Below are positions 8,563-18,812 of a stretch of DNA of 40,000 nt, piece after piece. The stretch lies in contig CAUYUJ010018460.1 in assembly GCA_963575745.1 (NCBI GenBank), positions 185,001 to 225,000 on the forward strand. Direction: 5' to 3'. The stretch's first letter is position 1. Each line of letters opens with the position of its first letter. Both the position numbers and the translations under genes were made by a program. This stretch comes from Prorocentrum cordatum (lineage: Eukaryota > Sar > Dinophyceae > Prorocentrales > Prorocentraceae). The notes below the pieces were generated by a model, which saw only the letters and a program-made list of their open reading frames with translations, had not been told where the DNA came from and did no database searches.

Positions 8563-8880
8563 GTCTCCTCCTCCTCCTCCTCCTACTCTTCCTCCTCTTC
8601 TGATCCTGATCCTCCTCCCCACTCCTCCTGTGATCCTGATCCTCCTTCCACTCCTCCTCATCCTCATTCTGCTCAGCTGTTATCATCCTGCTTTCCCTTC
8701 TCCACTGGGAGTGCGTGGGAGGATGAAGAGGGTGAGGATGAACGAATGATGGAGGAGAGGAAGAGGGAGCGAGGGCGAAGAAGGGAACGAGGAGCGAGGA
8801 TGCAGAGGGTGGAGAAGGAGAGGGCATACAGAAAGGTGAAGGAGGAGAGAAACGAGGGAGGGAAGGGATCGCTGCGATCA
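8563..8880. repeat. pyrimidine tract switching to purine tract
   Basis: From 8563 to about 8690 the + strand is nearly all C and T (CTCCTC with TGATCCTGATCC inserts). From about 8708 to 8880 it is nearly all A and G (GGAGGAT, GAAGAGGG, GGAGAAGG). The two halves are rough complements, so the tract is a loose inverted repeat of low-complexity DNA with its axis near 8700. Confidence 0.7.
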
Positions 8881-9535
8881 TGCTGATGTGGAGAACGATG
8901 AGCTGATGATGATCAGGATGATGATGCTGATGGTGCTAATGCTGAGGATGGTGATGCTGGTGCTGAGGATGCTGATGGTGATTCTGATGAGGATGAGGCT
9001 AAGGATGATGATTATGATGATTATGATTATGCTGATAATAATGCGGCTGCTGCTGAGTATGCTGCTGATGGTGACTATGATGACAAAGACGGCGACGACT
9101 ACGATGATGATGTGATGAGGAGGAGGAGGCTGTGTGTTGATAAAGATGATGCTGATGACTATGACGATGATATTGGTGATGATAAAGATGATGATGCTGC
9201 TGATGATGATTGTGATGATACTGATGATGCTGATGATGATGGTGGTGATGATGCTGCTGATGATGATGCTGACGATGTTGACGATGATGAAGAGGATGAC
9301 GATACTAATGCTGGTAATGGTAGGTATTATGAAACGTGTATTGATGCTGATGGTGGCTGGGAACGAGGTTGGTGATAATGGTGATGACGTTGCTGACGGT
9401 GATGATGACAATGATGATGGTGGTGGCGGTGATGCTGGCGATGGCGATCGTGCTGATGGTGGTGATGATGGTGGTAGTGGTGGTGTTGATGCTGATGACG
9501 ATGATGGTGATGACGCAGACGACGATGATCATTCC
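8881..9535 (+). repeat. imperfect GAT trinucleotide tract
   Basis: About 650 bases dominated by GAT/TGA triplets, with GCT, GGT and GAC variants (TGATGATGCTGATGATG). Depending on frame it gives poly-Asp, poly-Met/Leu or, on the other strand, poly-Ile/Ser/His. Long open frames therefore exist by composition alone and are not called as genes. Confidence 0.9.
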
Positions 9536-9644
9536 AGTAGGAGCTCGACCACGAGAAACGTTCCACAAGAAACCCAGCCCTGAGACCGCAGGACGTCCAG
9601 TGACCTTTGGTGCGGCAACGTCACGCGTTCCATCGCAAACGCAT

Positions 9645-9984
9645 CGAGACCCGAGAAACTCAAGACACCCTGGAGGCAAGCAGAGGGCTTTCTTGGCATG
9701 GGCTTCCACCGTCGGGGATGGACAGACCTCCCTTTAGTAAAACGTGGTTTAGTGAAAACGACCTGAGGCCCAAACCTGGCGGGCGCAAGCCTGGAAAATG
9801 ACAGCCACGGCGCCCTCTCGAGAACCGAAAACGGACAATTCACTAATCGACGTGTCACTGTTGGGGGTTCTGTCCGCCCCCGACACCGTAGTCCATCCCC
9901 AAACTCGAGACCCGAGAACTCAAGACACCCTGGAGGCAAGCACAGAGCTTGCTTGGCATGGGCCTCCACCGTAGTCCACCCCCT
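9645..9984. repeat. pair of 76 bp direct repeats (9647-9722 and 9907-9982)
   Basis: Both copies run from GAGACCCGAGAA through CTCAAGACACCCTGGAGGC and CTTGGCATGGG to CCACCGT. They differ by a few substitutions and one base of length. About 185 bases of unique sequence separate them. A third partial piece, CTCGAGACC, follows at about 9987. Origin unknown. Confidence 0.8.
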
Positions 9985-10060
9985 CACTCGAGACCGGGCT
10001 TCGGGGCGGGCCCGGCCGCGGCGGCGAGGGCCCCCCTCCCGCGAGGCCCCACGGGCGAGA

Positions 10061-10112
10061 AGCGAACCACCGACGACGACGGCAGCGACGACGACGACGC
10101 CGATGACGACGA

Positions 10113-10153
<41 letters not shown>

Positions 10154-10210
10154 ACGCCGACGCCGACGTCGACGACGGCGACGGCGACGGCGACGGCGAC
10201 GACGGCAACG
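10061..10210. repeat. GAC/GCC trinucleotide tract
   Basis: About 150 bases of GAC triplets interspersed with GCC, including a stretch of perfect GCCGAC hexamers near 10116-10146. It lies immediately beside the exon-like island at 10229-10370, where an intron would be expected. Confidence 0.9.
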
Positions 10211-10228
10211 ACGTGTCGGAAGCCCCGC

Positions 10229-10370
10229 CTGCGCTCGGGGCGCGCAGCCGCTCCGCCGCGCCGCGCTCCGCGCACCCGGCGCCCCGCAGCGCCCGCGAGG
10301 CCTCCTGCGCGGTGGGCGTCGGCAGCTCGCAGGCGCTGAGGGCGCGGTGCGGGGGGCCGCCCGGCGCGGC
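10229..10370 (-). CDS. candidate internal exon, unidentified protein
   Basis: On the minus strand this island reads AAPGGPPHRALSACELPTPT and continues QEASRALRGAGCAERG to AAERLRAPSAG with essentially every codon ending in G or C. It is preceded by ACCCGGGCAG (possible acceptor) and followed by AG|GC (a GC-type donor, which dinoflagellates are known to use). Microsatellites lie on both sides. The acceptor and exon start (CGGGCAG|GCCGC) recur in two degraded forms at about 10630-10675 and 11206-11235. No domain is recognised and no neighbouring exon was linked to it. GC-rich DNA can mimic such bias, so confidence is modest. Confidence 0.35.
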
Positions 10371-10404
10371 CTGCCCGGGTGGGCGGGGTCCTTCCCCAGA
10401 CTAG

Positions 10405-10620
10405 GTGATGCTCTTCCCTCCTCCTCACTCCTCCTCCTCCTCCCTCCTCATGTCCTCCTCCTCCCTCCTCCTCTCTCCTCCTCCTCCTCCTCCTCCTCCT
10501 CCTCCTCCTCCTCCTCCTCCTCCTTCCTCCTCCCTCCTCCTCTTCCTTCTCCCTCCTCCTCCTCCTCCTCCTCCTCCTCCTCCTCCTCCTCCTCCCTCCT
10601 GCTCCGCCCTCATCCTCCTT
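10405..10620. repeat. CCT/CTC trinucleotide array
   Basis: About 215 bases of CTC triplets broken by TCCTCCCTCC-type interruptions. It sits between two copies of the segment GGTCCTTCCCCAGACTAG (10388-10405 and about 10655-10672), so the array and its flank appear duplicated. Confidence 0.93.
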
Positions 10621-10713
10621 ATCCTCCTCCTGGCGCGGCCTGCTCGGGTGGTGGGGTCCTTCCCCAGACTAGTGCTTTACCAACCTACTTTAGCCTTGAC
10701 CGCCAGGAACAAC

Positions 10714-10816
10714 TTCGAGCACCCAGAAAGTGCCGAAACTTGAGGGCTTTCACGTGTCGGGCCCTGGGAGGCGACACTCGTTCGACACTGTTTCGAAACT
10801 TTTCTGGGTGCTCGAA
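10714..10816. mobile_element. 103 bp inverted-repeat element R11 (candidate MITE)
   Basis: The left arm TTCGAGCACCCAGAAAGTGC then CGAAAC is mirrored at the right by GTTTCGAAACTTTTCTGGGT then GCTCGAA. The arms match with about four differences over 26 bases. The loop of about 50 bases contains CGGGCCCTGGG. Non-coding. Single copy in this window. Confidence 0.6.
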
Positions 10817-10861
10817 AATATTTCTGGGATGTGGTCCTAAAATAGGATGGGAGCAACATAA

Positions 10862-11046
10862 CCCCAGACACGACCGCGTCGTGAAAGAATCAGGGCGAAG
10901 GTCTTTCGCTAATTTCGGCCCCTGGGGGCCCTCGCGGTCCTCAGGACCGTCAAAAGACGGCTCAGGATGAAAAGCCGGTCCTGGGGAAAGGGTCTGGACT
11001 TCCGAGGACGCCGTCCCCAAAAAACAGGACGTCGCATGTCTGGGTC
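10862..11046 (+). repeat. dispersed repeat R6, copy a
   Basis: Blocks GACCGCGTCGTGA, TTTCGGCCCCTGGGG, GGGTCTGGACTTCC, CAGGACGTCGC and TGTCTGGGTC occur in the same order in copy b (11262-11460). Overall similarity is moderate with several indels. This is a local duplication of about 185 bp with the CCT array at 11047-11215 between the copies. Confidence 0.55.
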
Positions 11047-11215
11047 TCCTTCTCCTCCTCCTCCTCCTCCTCCTCCTTCTCCTCCTCCTCCTCCTCCTCC
11101 TTCCTCCTCCTCCTTCCTCCTCCTCCTTCCTCCTCCCTCCTCCTCCTCCCTCCTCCTCCCTCCTCCTCCTCCTCCTCCTCCCTCCTCCTCCTTCTCCTCC
11201 TCCTCCCGGTGCGGC
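11047..11215. repeat. CCT/CTC trinucleotide array
   Basis: Nearly pure CTC triplets with periodic TCC and TTC interruptions (CCTCCTCCTTCCTCCTCC). It is followed by GGTGCGGCCTGCCCGGGTG, a third copy of the segment found after the array at 10405-10620. Confidence 0.93.
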
Positions 11216-11261
11216 CTGCCCGGGTGTGTTTGGGGGGAGCAGCTTCCGGGCGGACTTCCCC

Positions 11262-11460
11262 CCCAAAGACGATCTGACCGCGTCGTGAGAACAGGAAGGA
11301 CGGAAGGTATCCGGCCATCTTCGGCCTCGGGGCGCCCCCCGCCGGGCCTCGGGGCTGTCAGAGAATGCCCCGGGACGAAAAACTCGTCTCCGAGAAGGGG
11401 GTCGGGACTTCCAGGGGCCCCGTGCGTACTGATAAAACCAAGACGTCGCCTGTCTGGGTC
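11262..11460 (+). repeat. dispersed repeat R6, copy b
   Basis: Shares ordered blocks with copy a, from GACCGCGTCGTGAGA through TTCGGCCTCGGGG and GGGTCGGGACTTCC to AAGACGTCGCCTGTCTGGGTC (partial). No coding content recognised. Confidence 0.55.
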
Positions 11461-11502
11461 GAATTAGGCAAGCTCAAGCAGCGGAGCTGTAGCGTTCTAC
11501 AG

Positions 11503-11669
11503 TCGACCCGCATCATAAGGATGCGCGGTAAGGATGCAAAGGACCTTGGAAGACCGTTTCGAAGCTTTTCGAGCGGGGCGGAGCCAACGAAAATGCCAAG
11601 GATGGAGCGAGGAGGCAAGGATGCAAGGGTACCCTTGGGAAGGGCGCTCATCCTTACCATGCGGGTCGA
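11503..11669. mobile_element. 167 bp inverted-repeat element R7 (candidate MITE)
   Basis: The left end TCGACCCGCATCATAAGGAT is mirrored by ATCCTTACCATGCGGGTCGA, about 18 of 20 positions matching. The interior holds direct AAGGATGCAAAGG / AAGGATGCAAGGG repeats. No target duplication seen and no coding. Two end sequences this long are unlikely by chance. Confidence 0.65.
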
Positions 11670-12825
11670 TTGCAAGGAAAGAAGCATCCGACTCAGTACA
11701 AAGTGGCAGCGGGTTTGGGGAGCAAGTTGTGTGGAATAGGACGCGCAAGAAGTTGGCGAAAGCTGAAAAGCCTCTTCCTCGCGTCCTGGTCCTCCTCGTC
11801 CTTCTCCTGCCCCCGGCGGATCTGCAAAGGTCAAGCGCAAGAGCACATTTGACCCCTGGGCACTGGCCCAAAGGGGGCCCCACCACGCCCTCTCTCGCCG
11901 CGGGGACTAGCTCCGCAGCGCGCGCACCGCTCCGCAGAAGGAGAGGTATGGGAAGAGGTACCTTTTCTGTCCTTGACCAGGCTGCTGGGCGCCACGGCCC
12001 GTAGCGTCAGGGAAGAGGCACCTCCTGCTCCTTCTCGTCCTGCTGGTCCTCCTCCTCCTCCTCCTCCTCCTCCTCCTGCCCCTCCTGTCTTGAAATCTTC
12101 TCCGAAGTCTCGAGTTTCGCAGACGTGGCTGGAGGGCTTGACCCACAAGATCCAGAGTTTCAAATCTCCTTGGTCGTCGGCGGTGCCGCCGGCAGAGGTT
12201 GGGTGGGAATTTCGTGCGAGCTCTGTACTGGCCATGCTGCTAGATTTGCAAATTATCCCGCCCGCAAGGCGTTGGCGGTGGAGGGGGTGATCCGAGCTTC
12301 CGACCGCCGGGCCCTCTTCGAGCGTGAGCCAGAGGCGCCTTGGTGCAAGCCGATCTTCTGGCGAGCTCTGGGATCCCAATGTTGCACGGTGTGTCCGAGA
12401 GGAGATGCTGGACCAAGCGGCGCCAGCGCACGCCGAGGTCGCTGATGTCAGGCTGGCGCTCGCAGCAGCGCAGGTTGAAGCAGCATGGCTTGTCACAGTC
12501 AGGAAGTTGCCAGAGACGTGGCCACCCCGACGGGTCCCTTTTGCACAGACGCCACGCCTGCCCCGCCATCGCCAGCCCGAGGAGCGCGAGAGCTCCGGAG
12601 TCTTCCGTCGGGTCCGAGCGGCGCGGGTCGAGGAGCTGGGCCGCCCGACGTGGGGGAGCGCTTCGCCCGAGGTGTCTTCCAGATTCCCCCTCGGGGCTGT
12701 CGGAGGTCCTCGCGGAACCCGAGCACTGCATCTGCTGGGGGAACACGCCTGACTTGGGCCTCCCCGCAAGGCTACCGTTGACAGACGGTCCGGCCTGGTG
12801 GGCCGACTGCCTGGTCAGTGGATCG
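11670..12825. other. probable upstream part of a decayed retroelement, not resolved
   Basis: It includes a CCT run at 12044-12077. From about 12120 to 12800 the + strand has short coding-like pieces in shifting frames, for example ELWDPNVARCVREEMLDQAA near 12372 and SCELCTGHAARFANYP near 12213. Because they lie just before a clear RNase H remnant in the same orientation, they may be leftover linker or reverse-transcriptase sequence. No catalytic motif of a reverse transcriptase was found, and the minus strand is also open here. Confidence 0.3.
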
Positions 12826-13567
12826 TTTTGGCATAGCGACGGCGGCGGCGGTCGGTCTTGCGCCATCAACTGTAGCCCGCGTCGAGCCTGCTGTGGCGGG
12901 GAGGACTTTGCAATCAGTATGCTCACGCAGATAGCCCCCCCCCCCCACCTGTGACGTGTACTCGGACTGTGCTGGCACTGTGGGTCCGGACTGGCCAGGG
13001 GAACGGGGTTGGGGCGGGGAGCACTAACCCTCGAGCGCATGTTTGGAGCCAGATTTGGGCCAGCTCCCACAGTGGGAGTATTAATATTATACAAAAGGGA
13101 AATCCGAATCAATGGATGCATTGAGATGGGATCGATAACAAAATCGATGAGAAGATCGACCAAAGGAAAATCATAATCAATGGATGTATTGAGATGGGAT
13201 CGATAACAAAATCGATGAGAAGATCGACCAGGAACCCGGGAACCCAAAACCCACCGAAACCGGCGCGGAACCAATGACCAGGAACCGGGGATCCCGGAAG
13301 CGGGAACACGGGAACCAAGCCAGCTACCAAAATCGGCGGGAAACTTTCGCCAAATCTTTCAATTTCTGCTAGGACCCCTTCAGTGACTAATGCTCACTGT
13401 TCGCGTGCTGACATTGATTCAGGACTCACCACGGAGATGTGAGCGTGCTGCGAATCAGACGGCAGATGAGCTGGCGAAGCGCAGCGCAACCCTGCACGTT
13501 GTCGACCCTACTCTGCGTGAGCTCTGGAGAAGGCTTCAGGTCTGTGCGCATGAGATTGCCGAGTAGG
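12826..13567 (+). pseudogene. decayed RNase H domain of a non-LTR retroelement
   Basis: Pieces of an RNase H fold appear in order but in different frames: VDRFGIATAAAVGLAPS (from about 12820), then GGEDFAISMLTQIAPPP (about 12897-12949), then DVYSDCAGTV (about 12954-12983, the SDC acidic strand), then NPRAHVWSQIWAS (about 13026-13064), then after a gap TNAHCSRADIDSGLTTE (13386-13436) and ERAANQTADELAKRSATLHV (13441-13500), ending at a TAG at 13567. The NQTADELAK segment matches the last catalytic Asp region of the family. One frame change falls in an 11-base C run (12939-12949). The gap at about 13076-13383 holds unrelated repeat sequence. At least three frame changes make it non-functional, if the sequence is correct. 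Confidence 0.7.
13097..13233 (+). repeat. 68 bp tandem duplication inside the RNase H remnant
   Basis: Two units, each containing AATCAATGGATG, ATTGAGATGGGATCGATAAC, AAAATCGATGAGAAGATCGA and a CC end. It is AT-richer than the surroundings and lies in the segment that separates the two halves of the RNase H remnant. That segment begins GTATTAATATT after CACAGTGGGA and ends CCCCTTCAG, so it has intron-like borders. Confidence 0.8.
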
Positions 13568-14071
13568 CTGCAGAGGCCCACGTCCTTAGCCTACCTGGCG
13601 ACCGCTCAGCGTCCCAGGGTGCGGTTGGCCCCGAGGATGCGGCCAGCCCCGACCAGGAGCCGCCAGATTAGCGCGACAAGGAAGGAGGGGCGGAGCTTGG
13701 GAGCGGGGCTGGGCCTGCGTGGGGCGAGTTCGGCGTCAACATCCCCTGTTGCAGACCGATCTTGAAACAAACACCTCTCGAAGATGATTCATCCTCCTCT
13801 GTTCGTGCTGCGGAGCTGTCAGCTCCGACTGGAAGCTCTCGCCTGGGTTTCGAGGTTTTTGCAGCGGGTACCTGGGGAGGGGGACGACTGAGCGGCTCAG
13901 GCGCATAGACCTGGGCCAACTTCCCCAATACAGGTGTGCCTTTGTCGTCCCCACGTTGTGCTGCCTGCTGACCGCCTGGCGCTGCAGGGGAGGCGGCAAA
14001 CCAGCCCGCCCCGCCGCCGCTGCCGAGTCTGTCTCAGTGGTTGGGGCGGGGGGACGTGGGTGGAAAGCCGA
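13568..14071. other. unannotated stretch, no gene seen
   Basis: GC-rich sequence downstream of the RNase H remnant. It may include its 3' flank. The + frame after the TAG at 13567 continues open for a while (AAEAHVLSLPGDRSAS) but has no recognisable domain. Confidence 0.3.
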
Positions 14072-14208
14072 CCAGCCATAGCTGGGGGAGCTGTGGTCCT
14101 TACCCCCCTGGGGGAACCCATCGCGTCGACGATCTCTCGAGAGGGGTGTCGAAATCGATGGGTCCCCCCAGGGGGCGTAAGGACCACAGCTCCCCCGGCT
14201 GTGGCTGG
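14072..14208. mobile_element. 137 bp palindromic MITE-like element
   Basis: The left arm from CCAGCCATAGCTGGGGGAGC through TGTGGTCCTTAC to ACCCATCG is mirrored by CGATGGGT through GTAAGGACCACAGC to GGCTGTGGCTGG. The arms are about 52 bases with roughly 90 percent pairing. The loop, about 30 bases, contains CGACGATCTCTCGAGAGG. No coding and no target duplication identified. Single copy here. Confidence 0.75.
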
Positions 14209-15335
<1,127 letters not shown>

Positions 15336-15723
15336 CCAGGCAAAGAGAGAGAGAGACAGAGAGAGAGAGCAACCGAGGTAGGGAGGAGGTACGAGGAGGC
15401 TGCAGCGCTGAGATGCAAACAAGGACGCCGATGCATGCTTTGGAAAAGTGCGCGCGGCCAGCGCACAGGGCGCAAAGTCCCTGAGACCCGCGCGGGATCG
15501 CCTCGAGCTGCGCGAAACTGCAAGAACGGCCGCGCGGGCGCCTTCGCGCCGACATGGCCAGAGGCGACCGGAACAAGAACACCAAACAACGCCAGTCGCG
15601 CACCTCCGTTGCTCTTACAACGGGCGCGACGCCAAGCAGAGATCTCGCCCGCGCACCGCGCGCGACTCTGGACGTCCCGCGCGGTTCAAAACGCGCCCCA
15701 AGAACGCGCCGAGCGGCCAATTT

Positions 15724-15744
15724 GTTGAGCCAAAGTGGCAGTGG
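15724..15744 (-). other. spliced-leader-like sequence (possible relict)
   Basis: Minus strand reads CCACTGCCACTTTGGCTCAA. The dinoflagellate spliced leader known from the literature has the core GCCATTTTGGCTCAAG; here GCCACTTTGGCTCAA differs from it at one internal base and then departs. The bases before the core match poorly. An ATG lies about 170 bases downstream on that strand. A chance match is quite possible. Confidence 0.2.
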
Positions 15745-16210
15745 CAGAGGAGATGGCCTATGGCTGTGATAGCACTGGCGATGGGGCGGGATAGTGGCAA
15801 ACCCTTGTAGTCCTGACGCGAATGGGAGAGGAGGGATGAAGCTGAACGCGCGCAGCGTCTTGGTTCCATTTGAAAGCTTGTCGCGGAATCGAACATCTGG
15901 CATCTGAATACTATCACAGATTCCCCTGCCTGGTACATCTGAAGCGTCGGTTGGCTTGACCTAGTCTTGGGGAATGCGCGACTGCGCCACGAAGATTCGC
16001 GGTTACATACGCGCGGTGTGGAATCTCGCGCGGCTTTTTGTTTCACAATGTCGCGCGACCCTGATTTCGTCGTTTTGGCTCGGGACATCCTTCCACTTTG
16101 CGCATGCGTGCCAGGAGTCTAACTTGTGATGCGATAGCGTGTCGTTTGGGTGCTAGTTTGGTTATGCGTGTTGGTTATAGGTTGGTTATGTTGGTTATGG
16201 TTTTGTTATT
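15745..16210. other. unannotated stretch, no gene confirmed
   Basis: A minus-strand frame of 157 codons (15615-16088) begins MSRAKTTKSGSRDIVKQK and has a more protein-like composition than most open frames here, but it has no domain and no supporting neighbour, so it is not called. Near 16150-16210 the sequence becomes GTTGGTTATG-repetitive. Confidence 0.25.
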
Positions 16211-16490
16211 CCGTACCTAGGCTCTGCCTAGAAGGGTTCGTACCCTGTGTGCTTAAAGAGCCGGGCAGTGCTAATCGCCCCTGGCGGTTCCCCCAGTGAC
16301 GGCCCTTTAGCTTAGCGTTGCTTATCTCATCTTAGCTTAGCCTATTCCCTACTTAGGCTCTGCCTAGAAAGGTTCGTACCCTGTGTGCTTAAAGAGCCGG
16401 GCAGTGCTAATCGCCCCGGGCGGTTCCCCCGGCATCCGCCCCGCGATTCCCCCAGTTACGTCCCCTTAGCTTAGCGTTGCTTATCTCATA
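16211..16490 (+). repeat. 136 bp tandem pair with hairpin-forming unit
   Basis: Two head-to-tail copies (about 16211-16346 and 16347-16490). Each contains CTAGGCTCTGCCTAG or TTAGGCTCTGCCTAG (a hairpin), then GGTTCGTACCC, then GTGCTTAAAGAGCCGGGCAG, then CTAATCGCCCC, then a TTAGCTTAGCGTTGCTTATC tail. The TTAGC tail leads into the GCATA array. The GGGTTCGTACCC piece recalls a tRNA T-arm, but no other tRNA arm is present. Confidence 0.8.
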
Positions 16491-16542
16491 TTAGCTTAGC
16501 TTATGTCATCTTAGCTTATCTTCATATTAGCTTCGCTGAGCT

Positions 16543-16893
16543 TTAACATAGCAGAGCACAGCATGGCATAGCGTAGACTAGCATAGCGCAGCACAGCATA
16601 TCATGGCATAGCCCAGCATGGCATAGCATAGCGCAGCATAACATAGCATAGCATAGCATAGCGCAGCACAGCACAGCACAGCGCATCATAGCATAGCATA
16701 GCATAGCATAGCAGAGCAGAGCATAGCGCATAGTATAATAGCATAGCACAGCACAGCATAGCACAGCGCAGCATGCCATAACATAGCTTAGCATATTACA
16801 GCATAGCATATCATAGCGCAGCATAGCATAGCATAGCATAGCATAGCATAACATAGCGCAGCATAGCATGGCATAGCATAGCATAGCAACTCA
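16543..16893 (+). repeat. GCATA pentanucleotide array
   Basis: About 350 bases of five-base units, mostly GCATA with GCACA, GCGCA, GCAGA and TCATA variants. On the minus strand it gives MLCYAMLCYAML peptides with no meaning. Confidence 0.95.
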
Positions 16894-17297
16894 TGCTGCT
16901 TTCCTAGGGGCTCCAACTTCTAGGTAGGGTCGCACCGGGGTAATGTATGGAACCTGCTTCGTTAATTTTGATTTGTGGCATTGTTATTGTTGTTCTGGGC
17001 TCCATCACGTGTTGTTCTATGTCTCCAGCTATGTGCGCTCGACGTGTACATCTCTTCTGTGGATCTGTCACTGTGGTCTCGTATGTCGTGCGCACGTGGT
17101 GCTGACGCGCACGCACCGTTCAATGGAAGCCTACCTCCGTGGTACTGCGCTTGCATGCTCCTCGTCCTCGCTGCTCCTGCTCCTCATCGTCGCACTCCCC
17201 CCTTCTCTCCCCGCTGCTGCTGCTGATCCTCCTCCTCCTCATTCCTCGTATTCCAGCCCCCTGCAGAGCGCCGATAGCTACTGATCCCTGGTTTCAG
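16894..17297. other. unannotated stretch, no gene seen
   Basis: About 400 bases of mixed composition, less GC-rich than its neighbours, with CTCCTGCTCCTC-like pieces near 17165-17250. No domain or repeat family recognised. Confidence 0.35.
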
Positions 17298-17384
17298 GCA
17301 GCGGTCGCAGACTTCGCGCGACGTGAGGGCGTCGCGCAGGCGTCGCGCGAAGTTCTCGGATCGGGGCGCGGAATTCTGGAACAG
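17298..17384 (+). CDS. candidate 29-codon exon, unidentified
   Basis: CCTGGTTTCAG precedes the segment and AG|GC follows it, so it has possible acceptor and GC-type donor sites. It is exactly 87 bases and reads AAVADFARREGVAQASREVL then GSGRGILEQ in phase with both borders. Inside, ACTTCGCGCGACG (17311-17323) and CGTCGCGCGAAGT (17341-17353) form a perfect 13 bp stem, which may equally explain it as a small palindromic element. No homology is recognised. Confidence 0.25.
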
Positions 17385-17654
17385 GCCCACAATCGCCTAC
17401 CAGCGCCTTAACACAGGGTCGCAGTGGGTATGCGTAAAAACTTGGCCCCTGCATCCCCTAGGGGTGAAAATTCAACCGACCATTCGGCGTGCGTGAGAAG
17501 CAGTCGTCGTCTTCGCCGTCGCCGTCACCGTCGCCATGGTCGTCGCCTATCCCAAGGAAATTCAGGAGCAAAGAAAAGGAGGGTCGTAGGCCCTCAATCG
17601 CGTTTCCCCCAAGACCCGCTCCCAGACATCCGTTGATCCCCCAGACAAGCTTTC

Positions 17655-17805
17655 CGTCCTGAGTCGGGAACGATCCGGGTACTCCCGGAACGCACTCGGC
17701 GAGGCGCAGCCGCTGGCGAGCTTCCAAAGGCTGGAAGACCGCCGAGAGACGACGAAGACGCCCGAAAACCTCAAACCTCAAACCCGAAACTCCCCCCCCT
17801 CGATC
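17655..17805 (-). repeat. dispersed repeat R3, copy b
   Basis: Reverse complement of the block order at 4966-5110: TTCGGGTTTGAGG, CGGGCGTCTTCGTCG, CTCTCGGCGGTCTTCC and CTGCGCCTCGCCGAG on the minus strand. It ends at the left border of the GTC satellite. Confidence 0.6.
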
Positions 17806-17822
17806 GCCGGCAATGGACGCCG

Positions 17823-18779
17823 CGCAGTGACGTCGTCGTCATCATCGTCGTCGTCATCGTCGTGGTCATCGTTGTCGTCGTCGTCATCATCGTCTTCGTT
17901 GTTGTCGTCGTCGTCTGTCGTCGTCGTCTGTCGTCGTCGTCTGTCGTCGTCGTCGTCGTCTTCGCCGTCGTCGTCTTCGACGTCACCGCCGCGTGCTCAT
18001 CTACTCGTCGTCGTCGTCTGTCGTCGTCGTCGTCGTCGCCGTCGTCATCGTCGTCGACGTCGTCTTCGTCGTCGTCGTCGTCGTCGTCGTCTGTCGTCGT
18101 CGTCATCGCCGTCACGGCCGCGTGCTCAGCTCCTCATCGTCGTCGTGGTCGTCGTGGTCGTCGTCTGTCGTCGTCGTCCTCTGTCGTGGTCGTCGTCGTC
18201 TGTCGTCTGTCGTCTGTCGTCTGTCGTTGTCGTCTTCACCGTCGTCATCGCCGTCACGGCCGCGCGCTCACCTCCTCCTCGTCGTCGTCTGTCGTCGTCG
18301 CCTGTCGTCGTCGTCGTCTGTCGTCGACGTCTGTCGTCGTCTGTCGTTATCGTCGTCGTCGTCGACTTCGCCGTCGTCGTCATCGCCGTCACGGCCGCGT
18401 GCTCACCTCCTCGTCGTCGTCGTCGTCTGTCGTCGTCGTCGTTGCGTCGTCTGTCCTCGTCGTCTGTCGTCGTCGTCGTCAGTCGTCGTCTTTCGTCTGT
18501 CGTCGTCGTCGTCGCCGTCACGGCCGGTTCAACACCGTCACGGCCGCGTGCTTACCTCCTCGTCGTCGTTGTCGTCGTGATCGTCGTCTGTCGTCGTCGT
18601 CGGTCGTCGTCGTCGTCTGTCGTCGTCGTCTGTCGTCAACGTCGTCGTCGTCGTCGTCGTCGTCTTCGCCGTCGTCATCGCCGTCACGGTAGTGTGCTCA
18701 TCTCCTCGTCGTCGTCCTCGTCGTCTGTCGTCGTCGTCTGTCGTCGGGTTGTCGTCGTCGTCTGTCGTCGCCGTCGTCT

Positions 18780-18812
<33 letters not shown>

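Noticed and set aside
8878-9583. Asp-rich, Met/Leu-rich and Ile-rich open frames
   Set aside because: All are translations of the imperfect GAT tract in different frames.
12240-13274. 344-codon minus-strand open frame
   Set aside because: It lies opposite the + strand RNase H remnant and has no domain. GC-rich DNA leaves long antisense frames.
16216-16346. tRNA-like element suggested by GGGTTCGTACCC
   Set aside because: Only a T-arm-like hairpin is present; no anticodon arm, D arm or acceptor stem could be paired.
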